Assembly: GCF_008087345.1 (NCBI RefSeq)
Contig: NZ_VHIB01000001.1
Location: 1-64,000 of the forward strand
Direction of reading: 5' to 3'
Length of the DNA: 64,000 nt
Source: Nocardioides caldifontis
Lineage (GTDB): Bacteria > Actinomycetota > Actinomycetes > Propionibacteriales > Nocardioidaceae
How positions within the stretch are numbered: position 1 is the stretch's first letter; every line of letters begins with the position of its first letter. Positions 1 to 9,160 of this stretch are shown piece after piece. The translations under genes and the position numbers were made by a program. The notes under the pieces are model-generated. The model saw only the letters and a program-made list of their open reading frames with translations, searched no databases and was not told the origin of the DNA.

Positions 1-394
1 CGGCCTCGCTCATGCTGAGCTCGGTGGCCAGCTGGGTGATCGCGAACTCCTGCACCATGAAGCAGCCCTGCCCGTCGAGGCGGAGGCTGCCTTCGACGCC
101 GAGCTCACCGGGGGTGGAGGCGAGCCGCTCGGCGGCCCACTCGGGGACCGGCTGCCCGAGGATCCTGGCCTTGGCGGCGGCGACCTGGGCCTCGTGCCCG
201 GCGGGAGCCTGGGCGAGCAGCACAGGGTCGATCGCGCCCTCGTCGAGCTCCCGGCCGGGGGCGACGCGGTGCAGGTCGGCCCAGTGGCACAACGCCCGGA
301 GCTCCTCCGCGGCCGCGACGTCCTGCGCGACCCGGCGGGCCCGGATGAACGCCAGAGCCGTTGGGGCGTCCTGGCCCAGCACGTCAGGCTCCAC
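1..394 (-). CDS. DUF222 / 13E12-family HNH endonuclease-like protein, N-terminal part (runs off the window)
   Basis: Only the first ~131 codons are present; the gene continues past base 1. The reading frame on the minus strand gives a helical DUF222-like N-terminus: an ALAFIRARRVAQDVAAAEE segment, then LCHWADLH, then GQGCFMVQEFAITQLATEL just before the window edge. This pattern is typical of the abundant actinobacterial 13E12 repeat/DUF222 proteins, which usually end in an HNH nuclease domain; that domain lies outside the window and cannot be confirmed. GTG at 394 is the assumed start; GTG at 382 is also possible. An in-frame ATG at 484 opens 19 codons that end in TGA at 425-427, so the start region may be a leader peptide or a mutated longer N-terminus. 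Confidence 0.6.
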   Translation of the reverse strand, partial: MEPDVLGQDAPTALAFIRARRVAQDVAAAEELRALCHWADLHRVAPGRELDEGAIDPVLLAQAPAGHEAQVAAAKARILGQPVPEWAAERLASTPGELGVEGSLRLDGQGCFMVQEFAITQLATELSMSEA

Positions 395-588
395 CGGCCG
401 CTCGACCGCACCGTCAGTGCCGGCTCAGTCCCTCGAACTCGCGGTGGGGATGAGCTCGAACGGCTCTGGTGCGGTGGTCTTCATGGGCAGGACGCTACGG
501 AGGCCCACCGACAGTCCGTGGGAGTGGTGCAGACCGGTTTTCCCCAAGCAGGGTTGGGGATTCGGCGATTCGACACGCTCCACCACCC

Positions 589-613
589 GGTGGTTTCGAC
601 AGGCTCAACCACC
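589..613 (-). repeat. Dispersed 3'-end repeat, copy 1 (after fhs)
   Basis: Read on the minus strand this is GGTGGTTGAGC, then CT, then GTCGAAACC, closing with ACC. The ends form a 7-bp inverted repeat (GGTGGTT/AACCACC) around an 11-nt loop. It begins five bases after the fhs stop codon and lies in the sense direction of fhs. Related copies occur at 24865-24886 and 46527-46551, also at gene 3' ends. Confidence 0.7.
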
Positions 614-618
614 GACCA

Positions 619-2355
619 CTACGAGAGCCCCAGGATCTGGCCGTCGTCGGTGAGGTCGATCCGGCTTGCGGCGGGGGTGGCGGGCAGCCCGGGCATGGTC
701 ATGACGTCACCGCAGATGACGACGACGAACCCGGCGCCGGCCGAGAGCCTGACCTCGCGGACGTGCAGCGTGTGGCCGGAGGGCGCGCCGCGCAGGTGCG
801 GGTCGGTGGAGAAGGAGTACTGCGTCTTGGCGATGCAGACCGGCAGCGAGCCGAAGCCGTCCTTCTCGATCCGCTCGAGGCGACGGGCGGCCTTCGGGTC
901 CCACGTGACGCGGCCGGCGTCGTACAGCCGCGACGCCACCGTCTCGACCTTCTCGGCCAGCGGCAGGTCGTCCTCGTAGGTGAAGGTGACCGACGGCTCC
1001 TCCCGCTGCTCGACCAGCGCCAGCACCCCCTTGGCGAGGTCCAGCGCGCCCGCACCGCCCTCGAAGAAGTGCCTGGCCGGGAAGGCCTCCACCCCCTCGG
1101 CGCCGACCAGCTCGACGACCAGGTCGATCTCGGCGCGGGTGTCGGTGGGGAACTGGTTGAGTGCCACCACGCACGGGATCCCGTAGCGCTCGCGCATGTT
1201 CCGCAGGTGCCGGCGCAGGTTCTCCATGCCGGCCCGGACCGCGTCGAGGTTCTCGTCCTTCAGGTCGGCCACCTCGACGCCGCCGTGGTACTTCAGCGCC
1301 CGGACGGTGGCGACCACGACGGCCGCGTCAGGCACCAGGCCGGACTTGCGGCACTTGATGTCGACGAACTTCTCCGCGCCGAGATCAGCGCCGAACCCTG
1401 CCTCGGTGACGACGAAGTCGGCGAGCCGCTGCGCGGACCGGGTCGCGATCACCGAGCTGCAGCCGTGCGCGATGTTCGCGAACGGACCGCCGTGCACGAA
1501 GGCCGGCGAGTGCTCGAGGGTCTGCACGAGGTTGGGCGCGAGCGCGTCGCGGAGGAGCACCGCCATCGCCCCGTGCGCGTCCAGGTCGCGCGCGGTGACC
1601 GGGGTGCGGTCGTGCGTGTAGCCGACGACGATGTCGCCGATCCGCCGCTTGAGGTCGGCCCACGACTCGGTGAGGCAGAAGATCGCCATCAGCTCGGAGG
1701 CCACGACGATGTCGAAGCCGTCCTCGCGCGGGTAGCCATTGGGCACGCCGCCGAGCCCGACCACCACGTCGCGGAGGGCGCGGTCGTTGAGGTCGAGGAC
1801 CCGCTTCCAGGTCACGGTGCGTACGTCGATCCCGAGCTTGTTGCCGTGGTGCACGTGGTTGTCGATCAGCGCCGCGAGCAGGTTGTTGGCCGCCGCGAGC
1901 GCCGCGAAGTCGCCGGTGAAGTGCAGGTTGATGTCGGCCATGGGGACCACCTGGGCGTAGCCGCCGCCGGCCGCCCCGCCCTTCATGCCGAACACCGGCC
2001 CCATCGACGGCTCGCGGAGGCACGCCATCGCGCGCTGACCGAGCCGGTTCAGCGCGTCGGTGAGCCCGACCGTGGTCGTCGTCTTGCCCTCGCCCGCCGG
2101 GGTCGGGGACATGCCGGTCATCAGCACGAGCTTGCCGAGCGGCCGGTCCTCCAGGCTGGCGAGGTACGGCAGCTCGACCTTCGCCTTGTGGTGGCCGTAG
2201 GGCACGAGGTTCGACTCCTCGATCCCCAGCGTCTCGCGCGCCACCTCGGTGATGCGCCGGAGGTACGCCGCGTTGGCGATGTCGATGTCCGGCGGGACGG
2301 GCGGGAGCCCCGAGGAGCCGGCGGTGTGGTCTGCGTCACTGTTCACGGGAGGCAT
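619..2355 (-). CDS. fhs: Formate-tetrahydrofolate ligase
   Basis: A protein of 578 aa, close to the usual ~556 aa. It joins formate to tetrahydrofolate with ATP to give 10-formyl-THF in the cytoplasmic one-carbon pool. The ATP-binding loop [11 protein letters not shown] is at residues 85-95, followed by the family segment [20 protein letters not shown] and by [11 protein letters not shown] at 2355 overlaps the end of the upstream cyclodeaminase gene by 13 nt; GTG at 2346 would give a 4-nt GTGA overlap, so the start is uncertain by three codons. The overlap indicates co-transcription and translational coupling with the cyclodeaminase. The family assignment is secure. Confidence 0.97.
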   Translation of the reverse strand: MPPVNSDADHTAGSSGLPPVPPDIDIANAAYLRRITEVARETLGIEESNLVPYGHHKAKVELPYLASLEDRPLGKLVLMTGMSPTPAGEGKTTTTVGLTDALNRLGQRAMACLREPSMGPVFGMKGGAAGGGYAQVVPMADINLHFTGDFAALAAANNLLAALIDNHVHHGNKLGIDVRTVTWKRVLDLNDRALRDVVVGLGGVPNGYPREDGFDIVVASELMAIFCLTESWADLKRRIGDIVVGYTHDRTPVTARDLDAHGAMAVLLRDALAPNLVQTLEHSPAFVHGGPFANIAHGCSSVIATRSAQRLADFVVTEAGFGADLGAEKFVDIKCRKSGLVPDAAVVVATVRALKYHGGVEVADLKDENLDAVRAGMENLRRHLRNMRERYGIPCVVALNQFPTDTRAEIDLVVELVGAEGVEAFPARHFFEGGAGALDLAKGVLALVEQREEPSVTFTYEDDLPLAEKVETVASRLYDAGRVTWDPKAARRLERIEKDGFGSLPVCIAKTQYSFSTDPHLRGAPSGHTLHVREVRLSAGAGFVVVICGDVMTMPGLPATPAASRIDLTDDGQILGLS

Positions 2356-2960
2356 CTTCGCCGGACGATCTCCCCGATGTCGATGGCTCGCCGCAGAAGA
2401 TCGTCCACGTCGGCGACATCGTCGAGCAGCTCGTGTGCTGACTCGCGGGTCAGGTTCGACTCGACGTTCCTCCTGCTGGTGCTGGCCGCGGCGTGCGCGG
2501 CGTCGGTGGCGGCGGCGAGGTCGGCGGCCACCGTCGGGTTCACGTAGGGCAGCAACCGCTCCGCGAGGGTCACGAGGTCGCGGGCCACGGCGACCACCCC
2601 GGCCGGGGGTCGCGCGGCCCCCACCATCGCCTCGCGCACCCGCTCGTCGCGCTCCGAGCCCCTCGGCAGGTTCCACGCGTCGCGCACCTCGGCGAAGGCG
2701 CGCACGTCCTCCGCGGCCAGCTCCAGAGCCCGTTCGCGGAGCCCGTCCGCCGCCTCGGCCAGCGGCCCCGCGGCCTCGTCCGCGTCCTCGTCGTCGCGAC
2801 CGGCCGTGAACCGGGCGGCCATCGCGAGCAGCGCCGCCGACTGCGCGGCGAGCAGTGCGGCCGCGACCCCGCCCGCGGGGGCGCTCGTGCGCGCGGCCAG
2901 CCCCTCGAGGTAGTCGGCGATCGAGAGCTGTGAAGGGTCCAGGGGTGCGTCGCTGTCCAT
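2343..2960 (-). CDS. fchA: Cyclodeaminase/cyclohydrolase family protein (methenyl-THF cyclohydrolase-like)
   Basis: A 205-aa all-helical protein resembling the FTCD C-terminal domain/FchA family. This family deaminates formimino-THF or hydrolyses methenyl-THF. The glycine/alanine-rich N-terminal helix motif [20 protein letters not shown] matches the family's usual PGGGS region, and [19 protein letters not shown] near the C-terminus matches its folate-contacting helix. ATG at 2960 is preferred because [21 protein letters not shown] aligns with family N-termini; an upstream start would add nine residues. It is the first gene of a two-gene operon with fhs, so together they would interconvert formate, formyl-THF and methenyl-THF. 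The gene symbol is by analogy; the exact substrate is not shown by sequence. Confidence 0.85.
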   Translation of the reverse strand: MDSDAPLDPSQLSIADYLEGLAARTSAPAGGVAAALLAAQSAALLAMAARFTAGRDDEDADEAAGPLAEAADGLRERALELAAEDVRAFAEVRDAWNLPRGSERDERVREAMVGAARPPAGVVAVARDLVTLAERLLPYVNPTVAADLAAATDAAHAAASTSRRNVESNLTRESAHELLDDVADVDDLLRRAIDIGEIVRRRCLP

Positions 2961-3063
2961 GCGCCGACCCAACACGGTGATCACCGGCCGGACAAGCGGG
3001 CCCGTTTCCGGCCACCCGCCCCGGGTACGCCGATGCTGCGAGCGATCGGACGAGGAGGCACGG

Positions 3064-4212
3064 GTGAAGGCGATGGTGTACCGAGGGCCCTACCGGGTCC
3101 GGGTGGAGGAGAAGGACCGTCCCGTCGTGGAGCACCCCAACGACGCGATCGTGCGCGTGACCCGGGCGGCGATCTGCGGCTCCGACCTGCACCTCTACCA
3201 CGGGATGATGCCGGACACCCGGGTCGGGATGACCTTCGGCCACGAGTTCATCGGCGTCGTCGACGAGGTCGGTCCGTCGGTGCGGAACCTCTCGGTCGGC
3301 GACCGGGTGATGGTGCCGTTCAACGTCTACTGCGGCAGCTGCTTCTTCTGCGCCCGCGGCCTCTACTCCAACTGCCACAACGTCAACCCGAACGCGACCG
3401 CGGTCGGCGGGATCTACGGCTACTCGCACACCTGCGGCGGCTACGACGGCGGCCAGTCGCAGTACGTCCGGGTGCCGTTCGCCGACGTCGGGCCGAGCCT
3501 CATCCCCGACTGGATGGACGACGAGGACGCGGTGCTGCTCACCGACGCTCTCTCGACCGGGTACTTCGGCGCCCAGCTCGCCGACATCGTCGAGGGCGAC
3601 GTGGTCGTGGTCCTCGGCGCCGGCCCCGTCGGGCTGTACGCCGCGAGGTCGGCCTGGCTCATGGGGGCGGGACGGGTGGTGGTGGTCGACCACCTGGACT
3701 ACCGGCTCGAGAAGGCCCGCACCTTCGCCCACGCCGAGACGATCAACTTCGTCGAGCACGACGACGTCGTGGTCCACCTCAAGAAGCTCACCGACGGGCT
3801 CGGCGCCGACCGGGTGATCGAGTGCGTCGGGGCCGAGGCCGACGGCAACTTCCTTCAGCACGTCACCTCGGCGAAGCTCAAGCTCCAGGGCGGCTCACCG
3901 GTCGCGCTGAACTGGGCGATCGACGCGGTGCGCAAGGGCGGGACCGTGTCGGTGATGGGGGCCTACGGCCCGATGTTCAGCGCGGTGAAGTTCGGCGACG
4001 CCCTCAACAAGGGGCTCACGCTGCGGATGAACCAGTGCCCGGTGAAACGGCAGTGGCCGCGGCTCTTCGAGCACATCCGCAACGGGTACCTGAAGCCCAA
4101 CGACATCGTCACCCACCGCATCCCGTTGGAGCACGTCGCGGAGGGCTACCACATCTTCTCCGCGAAGCTCGACGGCTGCATCAAGCCGTTGATCCTCGTC
4201 GACGCGGCCTGA
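3064..4212 (+). CDS. Zinc-dependent alcohol/formaldehyde dehydrogenase (medium-chain family)
   Basis: A 382-aa protein starting at GTG 3064, with a good GAGGAGG site upstream. Catalytic zinc ligands are Cys38 ([11 protein letters not shown]) and His60-Glu61. Four structural-zinc cysteines sit at 90, 93, 96 and 104 ([16 protein letters not shown]). The NAD-binding fold has [14 protein letters not shown] near 182-194. The insert between the zinc lobe and the Rossmann fold, and the [12 protein letters not shown] region, resemble glutathione-independent formaldehyde dehydrogenase-like enzymes. It is divergent from the fhs operon, so formaldehyde oxidation feeding the formate/folate pool is a reasonable inference, but the alcohol substrate is unproven. 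It probably forms a transcription unit with the next small gene, 10 nt downstream. Confidence 0.88.
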   Translation: MKAMVYRGPYRVRVEEKDRPVVEHPNDAIVRVTRAAICGSDLHLYHGMMPDTRVGMTFGHEFIGVVDEVGPSVRNLSVGDRVMVPFNVYCGSCFFCARGLYSNCHNVNPNATAVGGIYGYSHTCGGYDGGQSQYVRVPFADVGPSLIPDWMDDEDAVLLTDALSTGYFGAQLADIVEGDVVVVLGAGPVGLYAARSAWLMGAGRVVVVDHLDYRLEKARTFAHAETINFVEHDDVVVHLKKLTDGLGADRVIECVGAEADGNFLQHVTSAKLKLQGGSPVALNWAIDAVRKGGTVSVMGAYGPMFSAVKFGDALNKGLTLRMNQCPVKRQWPRLFEHIRNGYLKPNDIVTHRIPLEHVAEGYHIFSAKLDGCIKPLILVDAA

Positions 4213-4222
4213 GGAGGACCCG

Positions 4223-4792
4223 ATGCCCTACACCCCCGACAAGCCGCCGCTCGCCGAGAACAGCGAGCAGCTCCGCGCCCGGATCCCCGGGTGGGGCGCC
4301 GACCTCGACCCGGCGGACCGTCCGGCGTACCCGCGCGAGCGGTTCGACCCTGGCGCCAGCGGCGCGCACTGGGAGCTCCCCGAGCAGCAGCCGGAGAAGT
4401 GGCCGCGCGAGCGGTCGATCGAGCACCTGCGGCTCACGCCGGTCTTCGGCACCTCCACCCCGCCCCGCGGGCTCTCCGGCGCGATGCGGAAGCTCGCCTA
4501 CCGGCGGTGGAGCGAGGGGCGGGCGGCGCACTGGCTGGTGCTGCTCGCCGCCGACCGCGTCGACACGGTGGAGAGCACGCTCCGCTCGTTCGCCACCACG
4601 CGACCGGACAACCCGGTCACCCAGACCGGGATCCTGAGCGAGCGCCGGCACCACGGGGTGGCCTCCCGCGTCGGGCAGAACCGCGCCGACGTCCGGCACC
4701 AGCTCCTCGACCCGGTGATCGTCGGCGCACCCTGGGTGGCCGGCGGCGTGGCGGCGTACAGGCTCGGAAAGCGGCTGGTCCGGCGCCGCTGA
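4223..4792 (+). CDS. Conserved hypothetical protein downstream of the zinc dehydrogenase
   Basis: A 189-aa soluble protein that I do not assign to a named family. It is rich in Arg, Pro and Trp in its N-terminal half (residues 20-60, with HWELPEQQPEKWPRERSIEH) and has a hydrophobic stretch near the C-terminus (VIVGAPWVAGGVAAYRLG, about 162-180) before a basic RRR end. A GAGGA site precedes the ATG, and only 10 nt separate it from the dehydrogenase gene, so the two are likely co-expressed. Codon use and GC look like its neighbours. No signal peptide is seen. Confidence 0.8.
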   Translation: MPYTPDKPPLAENSEQLRARIPGWGADLDPADRPAYPRERFDPGASGAHWELPEQQPEKWPRERSIEHLRLTPVFGTSTPPRGLSGAMRKLAYRRWSEGRAAHWLVLLAADRVDTVESTLRSFATTRPDNPVTQTGILSERRHHGVASRVGQNRADVRHQLLDPVIVGAPWVAGGVAAYRLGKRLVRRR

Positions 4793-4959
4793 CCTTCGGC
4801 GTCGAGCTCCTCGCCGCCGGACCCAGTGGCGACGGTGGTCCCGGCTCCGTAGTCCGGTCGGGCCATGGCGCGGTCGTCGGTAACGCGCTCCGGTCTCGGC
4901 ACGGCTACCGTGTCGCCGGCGCCGACGGGGGCGCCCGCTGACGACGAGGACGACGGACG

Positions 4960-5592
4960 ATGAGCGACGAGGACCGCACCGGGGACGCCGGCCACCAGCC
5001 GCAGGTGAGCCCGGACGGGAAGTTCGTGTGGGACGGCCACAACTGGGTGCCGACCCGGCAGCCCACCCAACAGCAGCCGCAGGGCCGGCAGACCAGCCCC
5101 GACGGCCGGTTCTGGTGGGACGGCCGGCAATGGGTGCCGGTCCAGCAGCCACCCCAGGCCCCGCACCAGGCCCCGTCGTACGTCGCCCCCTACCCGACCG
5201 GGCAGGAGCCCCCGAAGCGCGGCATGGCGACCGGGCTCAAGGTCCTCGTCGCGCTGGCCGCGCTCTTCGCCGTCGGCGTGGTCGGGCTGGTGGTGCTGGC
5301 GGTCGTCGTCGGCGACCCCAACAGCGACCTCACCTGCGAGGAGGTCGCCGAGGAGGCGGTGGGGATCTCCGACGACCAGGAGGGCCAGCTCTTCGTGCTC
5401 GAGGACGTCAAGGCGCTCAGCATCGTCGAGGACAACCGCGACGACTACGAGACGCCCTCCTCCGGTGAGGAGGTGATCCTCTCCTGCGAGGGCACCGGCG
5501 TGTGGGACAAGCTCGACGAGACCCCGGTGCTGGTGCAGAAGACGATCGACTCCGACGGAGACGAGTGGATCCGTTACGAGATGACCGACTGA
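4960..5592 (+). CDS. Single-pass membrane protein with two SPDG-WDG-WVP repeats
   Basis: A 210-aa protein. Two copies of a 15-residue motif, SPDGKFVWDGHNWVP (17-31) and SPDGRFWWDGRQWVP (46-60), are separated by Gln/Pro-rich linkers. This aromatic motif resembles short WDG/DUF2510-type modules found in actinobacterial membrane proteins. A strong transmembrane helix covers about 92-117 and is followed by an acidic, probably extracellular domain of ~90 aa with two cysteines (LTCEEV and LSCEG). No enzymatic motif is visible. It stands alone, with 167 nt upstream in which I see no other feature. The function is unknown; the motif might bind a cytoplasmic partner. Confidence 0.8.
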   Translation: MSDEDRTGDAGHQPQVSPDGKFVWDGHNWVPTRQPTQQQPQGRQTSPDGRFWWDGRQWVPVQQPPQAPHQAPSYVAPYPTGQEPPKRGMATGLKVLVALAALFAVGVVGLVVLAVVVGDPNSDLTCEEVAEEAVGISDDQEGQLFVLEDVKALSIVEDNRDDYETPSSGEEVILSCEGTGVWDKLDETPVLVQKTIDSDGDEWIRYEMTD

Positions 5593-5687
5593 GGACGTTC
5601 GTGCCGGGATTAGACCGGCTTGCGCGCCGGTTCCGTGGGCCGCTGCGGCCGACGTACGCTCCGAGGACCGACCGAGGGGAACACGTC

Positions 5688-6371
5688 GTGGAACCGCGCA
5701 CCAGCAGCACCCGGGTCATCGAGCACCACACCGATCCGCGGCAGGCCGACAACCTGCTCCGCGGGGTCACCTCGGCGCTACCGGCGCTGGCGCGTGACCT
5801 CAACGCCACGCTCCTGGCCGGACCGCAGAGCCGGGCCGAGAAGCGCCGTGCGCTCAACGAGCACCTGCTCCATGCCCTGACCACGCTGACGCCCGACGCT
5901 CCCGTGCGCGGCGCGCTGTTCTGGTTCGACGACGGGGAGCTCCGGACCGACGAGCTGCGCCACGGCTGGGCGGAGGTGCCGCCGGTGCCCGAGCCGACGA
6001 GCAAGCGCTACGCGACGATCCTCGCCACGCTGCGGGACGAGCCGGCGCTGGTGTGGGTTCACGACCTCGCGGACGAGCCCGGACACGCCGCGGCCGCGTT
6101 CGCGCTCGGCCGGTCGTGCCGCTCGCTGGTGGTCTGCCCGATCACCTACGCCGAGCGCACGTTGGGCTACGTGCACCTCGAGTCCGACGAGCCGGTCTAC
6201 GACCGCACCACGGCCGAGGTGGTCGCCGCGATGGCCCAGCTGTTCGCCGCGGCCCGCGACCGGTTCGACGAGCTCCACGCGGCGACCGCGCCGGCGGTGC
6301 TCGGTGACCGCCCGGCGATGGCCGAGCGCCAGCTCCCGCCGGTGAGGGTGCCGGCGCAGCGCCGCCCCTGA
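5688..6371 (+). CDS. GAF-like domain protein
   Basis: A 227-aa soluble protein. GTG at 5688 is chosen because AGGGGA lies about 9 nt upstream; the longer open frame has no better start. Residues ~30-200 resemble a GAF sensor domain: a helix, then APVRGALFWFDDGELRTDEL, a central helix, and the typical closing strand pair CRSLVVCPITYAERTLGYVH, followed by a long helix containing AEVVAAMAQLFAAARDRF. There is no attached kinase, phosphatase or HTH domain, so it may be a stand-alone ligand or redox sensor, or a degenerate member. Its stop is 4 nt from the stop of the convergent LysR gene. Confidence 0.65.
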   Translation: MEPRTSSTRVIEHHTDPRQADNLLRGVTSALPALARDLNATLLAGPQSRAEKRRALNEHLLHALTTLTPDAPVRGALFWFDDGELRTDELRHGWAEVPPVPEPTSKRYATILATLRDEPALVWVHDLADEPGHAAAAFALGRSCRSLVVCPITYAERTLGYVHLESDEPVYDRTTAEVVAAMAQLFAAARDRFDELHAATAPAVLGDRPAMAERQLPPVRVPAQRRP

Positions 6372-6375
6372 CGCG

Positions 6376-7287
6376 TCAGGCGGACCCTGCCTCCCGTGCG
6401 CGGGCGTGGCTGCCCAGCTCCGCCTGCAGCTCCCGTACGGCGGGCGCCAGGTGCGCGCCCTTCCGGCTGAGGCAGAGCAGCGTCACGTCGGTGTCGTCGT
6501 CCTTGATGGGCCGGTGCACGATCACGCCGGCCCGGACGAGCGGATCCTCCTCCATGCTGTAGTCGGGCAGCACGGTCACCCCCAGCCCCTCGGCGACCAG
6601 CAGCTTCCCCATCTCGGCGCCGTCGGTGGAGAACGCCATCGGCGGCGGGTCGCCGTCGAAGAGCCGGTGGGTGAACCGGTGCATCAGGTAGCCGGCGCGC
6701 ATCGTGATGAACCGCTGCCTGCGCAGCTCCTCGACGGTCACCGCCTCCTGGTCGGCGAGCGGGTCGTCGGGGCGGCAACAGACCACCGGTCGGCCGTGCG
6801 TCAGCTCGGTGGCGGCGAGGTCGGGAGGGACGTCGTCGCCGGGCAGGACGTTGATCAGGCCGAGGTCGATGGCTCCCTCGCTCAGCGCGGTGAGGACCTC
6901 GGCGTGCTGGGTGCTGAGGATCTCGACGGTCGTGCCCGGCCGGCGGGCCCGGAACTCGCGCACGGCGGGCACCAGGATCGGCGAGGTGCCGGCGTTGACG
7001 GTGCCGATCCGCACCATCCGGGAGAAGAGCTCCTGGTCCCCCGCGGTCGTCCGCAGCCGGTCGACGGCCTCGAGCACCTCGACGATGGCCGGCATCAGGT
7101 CACGCCCCTGGCGGCTGATCCGGGCGCCCGTACGGCGCCGGTCGAGCAGCGTCACCCCGAGCTCCCGCTCGAGGTTGCGCACCGACTCGCTGAGCGCCGG
7201 CTGGGACAGGTGGAGCCTGTCACCGGCCTTGCGCAGCGAACCGTGCTGGATGACGGCGACGAGGTACTCCAGCTGTTCGAACCTCAC
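6376..7287 (-). CDS. LysR-family transcriptional regulator
   Basis: A 303-aa protein of standard LTTR length. The winged HTH is at residues 1-60 (FEQLEYLVAVIQHGSLRKAG, then LSQPALSESVRNLERELG), followed by a linker helix and a periplasmic-binding-like effector domain from ~90 to 295. The gene is divergent from the flavin monooxygenase operon and separated from it by 172 nt, the usual arrangement of an LTTR and its target. The intergenic region contains a perfect inverted repeat at 7414-7435 that may be its operator. The effector is unknown; sulfonate or a sulfur signal is an inference from the SsuD-like target. Confidence 0.93.
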   Translation of the reverse strand: MRFEQLEYLVAVIQHGSLRKAGDRLHLSQPALSESVRNLERELGVTLLDRRRTGARISRQGRDLMPAIVEVLEAVDRLRTTAGDQELFSRMVRIGTVNAGTSPILVPAVREFRARRPGTTVEILSTQHAEVLTALSEGAIDLGLINVLPGDDVPPDLAATELTHGRPVVCCRPDDPLADQEAVTVEELRRQRFITMRAGYLMHRFTHRLFDGDPPPMAFSTDGAEMGKLLVAEGLGVTVLPDYSMEEDPLVRAGVIVHRPIKDDDTDVTLLCLSRKGAHLAPAVRELQAELGSHARAREAGSA

Positions 7288-7413
7288 GGCACCACTCCCC
7301 TCTCCCCGCCAGGCGACCCGGGGCGATAGGAGCGCCCTTGCGGCACATCGGAGGTTTGTCGCGCCCCGTGGCCGTGTTCACCTTGTGTCTCTCACGTTTG
7401 TCTAGCAACCTAC

Positions 7414-7435
7414 TGCACTAACGGCAGCTAGTGCA
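7414..7435. promoter_or_regulatory. Inverted repeat upstream of the monooxygenase operon (candidate LysR operator)
   Basis: TGCACTA (7414-7420) and TAGTGCA (7429-7435) form a perfect 7-bp inverted repeat with an 8-bp spacer, 24 bases before the monooxygenase ATG. The position fits either an operator overlapping the promoter or a 5'-leader hairpin. LTTR sites are usually interrupted dyads with a T-N11-A core; this one is compatible but not diagnostic. Confidence 0.45.
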
Positions 7436-7459
7436 CCACCGGCACGAGATGAGGACCCC

Positions 7460-8608
7460 ATGACGCTGACCTTCCACTGGTTCCTTCCGACCAACGGCGG
7501 CGACGGCCGTCAGGTCCTCGCGGGCGGCCACGGTGTGGAGACCGGCAGCATGGGTCGCCCCGCCTCGCTGGGCTACCTGGGCCAGGTCGCCCGCAGCGCC
7601 GAGCAGCTCGGCTTCGAGGGAGCACTCACGCCGACCGGCTCGTGGTGCGAGGACGCCTGGGTCAGCACCGCCATGCTCGCCCCGCTCACCGAGCGGCTGA
7701 AGTTCCTGGTCGCTTTCCGCCCCGGGGTCATCTCGCCGATGCTCGCCGCGCAGATGGCCACCACGTACCAGAACATGAGCGGCGGCCGGCTGATGCTGAA
7801 CGTGGTCACCGGCGGCGAGGGGGTCGAGCAGCGGGGCTACGGCGACTTCCTCGACAAGGCCGGGCGCTACGAGCGCGGTGACGAGTTCCTGACGATCGTG
7901 CGCCGGCTCTGGCGCGGCGAGACCGTCGACTTCGAGGGGCGCCACCTCCGGGTCGAGGGTGCCCGGCTCCAGCAGCTGCCGGACCCGGTCCCCGAGGTCT
8001 ACTTCGGTGGCTCCTCGACCGCGGCCGGCACCGTTGCCGCAAGGCACGCGGACGTCTACCTCACCTGGGGCGAGCCGCCCGCCGCGGTCGCCGAGAAGGT
8101 CGAGTGGATCCGTGGGCTGGCCGAGAAGGAGGGGCGCGAGCTCCGCTTCGGGATCCGTATGCACACCATCGCCCGCGACACCTCCGAGGAGGCGTGGACC
8201 GAGGCCCACCGGCTCCTGAAGGACATCGACGACGGAAGCATCGCCCGCGTCCAGGCCGGGCTGCGCGCGAGCGAGTCCGAGGGGCAGCGCCGGATGCTCG
8301 AGCTCAACCGCGGCAGGAAGGACGACCTCGAGGTCTACCCGAACGTCTGGGCCGGCGTCGGCCTGGTCCGCGGCGGTGCCGGGACGGCGCTGGTCGGCAG
8401 CCACCACGAGGTCGCCGAGCGGATCGAGGAGTACCACGCGGTCGGGATCGAGGAGTTCGTCCTCTCCGGCTACCCGCACCTCGAGGAGGCGTACTGGTTC
8501 GGCGAGGGCGTCATGCCGCTGCTCGAGAAGCGCGGCCTCTGGAAGAGCCGGGTCACCACCACCTACCGCCCCTCGGTGGTGCCGTTCGCGGCGGCGGCCG
8601 CCTCATGA
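7460..8608 (+). CDS. LLM-class FMNH2-dependent monooxygenase, alkanesulfonate monooxygenase (SsuD)-like
   Basis: A 382-aa protein, the usual SsuD length. The TIM-barrel luciferase-like fold is recognisable from FHWFLPTNGG at the start, LLM motifs (MLAAQMATTYQNMSGGRLML, residues ~95-115) and the SsuD-specific C-terminal block YPNVWAGVGLVRGGAGTALV followed by EEFVLSGYPHLEEAY. SsuD uses reduced FMN and O2 to release sulfite from alkanesulfonates, and needs a separate flavin reductase, which is encoded next. No SsuABC transporter is present here, so the real substrate could be another sulfonate or sulfone. The RBS is GAGG, 8 nt before the ATG. First gene of a LysR-linked operon. Confidence 0.9.
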   Translation: MTLTFHWFLPTNGGDGRQVLAGGHGVETGSMGRPASLGYLGQVARSAEQLGFEGALTPTGSWCEDAWVSTAMLAPLTERLKFLVAFRPGVISPMLAAQMATTYQNMSGGRLMLNVVTGGEGVEQRGYGDFLDKAGRYERGDEFLTIVRRLWRGETVDFEGRHLRVEGARLQQLPDPVPEVYFGGSSTAAGTVAARHADVYLTWGEPPAAVAEKVEWIRGLAEKEGRELRFGIRMHTIARDTSEEAWTEAHRLLKDIDDGSIARVQAGLRASESEGQRRMLELNRGRKDDLEVYPNVWAGVGLVRGGAGTALVGSHHEVAERIEEYHAVGIEEFVLSGYPHLEEAYWFGEGVMPLLEKRGLWKSRVTTTYRPSVVPFAAAAAS

Positions 8609-8650
8609 GCGGCCTCACCGCCATCTCCACCACCCGAGCAGGAGTCTGAC

Positions 8651-9160
8651 GTGACCATCGTGCTGCCCTTCGCCACCGCCGACGAGGACCTCGACCCGTC
8701 CGTCCTGCGTCGCGCGTTCGGTGCCTTCCCCAGCGGCGTCGTGGCCGTGGCCGCCGAGGTCGACGGCCGCCACGTCGGCATGGCGGCGAGCTCGTTCACC
8801 TCGGTCTCGCTGGCGCCGGCGCTCGTGTCGTTCTGCATCGCGAACTCCAGCACGACCTGGCCGCTGCTCCGCCGGGCACCGCGGCTGGGGGTCAGCGTGC
8901 TCGCCGACCACCACGACCAGGTCTGCCGCCAGCTCTCCGGACCCGCCGAGGGCCGGTTCCAGGGGCTCGACCTCCTGCACACCGACGCCGGCGCCGTGCT
9001 CCTCCACGAGGCCGTCGCCGGGTTCGACACCAGCGTCTTCCGCGAGGTCCGGGCCGGGGACCACACCGTCGTGCTCCTGCGGCTGCACGCGGTGACGCAC
9101 AGCGACGACGGCTCGCCGCTGGTCTTCCACCGCTCGTCCTTCGGCCGGCTGGCCGGGTGA
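8651..9160 (+). CDS. Flavin reductase domain protein (FMN reductase partner of the LLM monooxygenase)
   Basis: A 169-aa protein of the flavin-reductase-like (HpaC/DIM6/NTAB) split-barrel family. Visible family features are FGAFPSGVVAVAAEVDGRHV near residues 24-43, MAASSFTSVSLAPALVSFCI, and the C-terminal VFHRSSFGRLAG. It should reduce FMN with NAD(P)H and pass it to the upstream monooxygenase. GTG at 8651 has AGGAG 8 nt upstream. A 14-codon open frame (8605-8649) bridges the gap from the monooxygenase stop to this start, overlapping the former as ATGA and ending one base before the GTG, which suggests translational coupling. The downstream gene overlaps by 4 nt (GTGA). Confidence 0.88.
   Translation: MTIVLPFATADEDLDPSVLRRAFGAFPSGVVAVAAEVDGRHVGMAASSFTSVSLAPALVSFCIANSSTTWPLLRRAPRLGVSVLADHHDQVCRQLSGPAEGRFQGLDLLHTDAGAVLLHEAVAGFDTSVFREVRAGDHTVVLLRLHAVTHSDDGSPLVFHRSSFGRLAG

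Noticed and set aside
2356-3861. N-terminal extension of fhs to a 1080-codon frame
   Set aside because: The extension covers the cyclodeaminase and the dehydrogenase gene in wrong frames; the family start aligns at 2355/2346.
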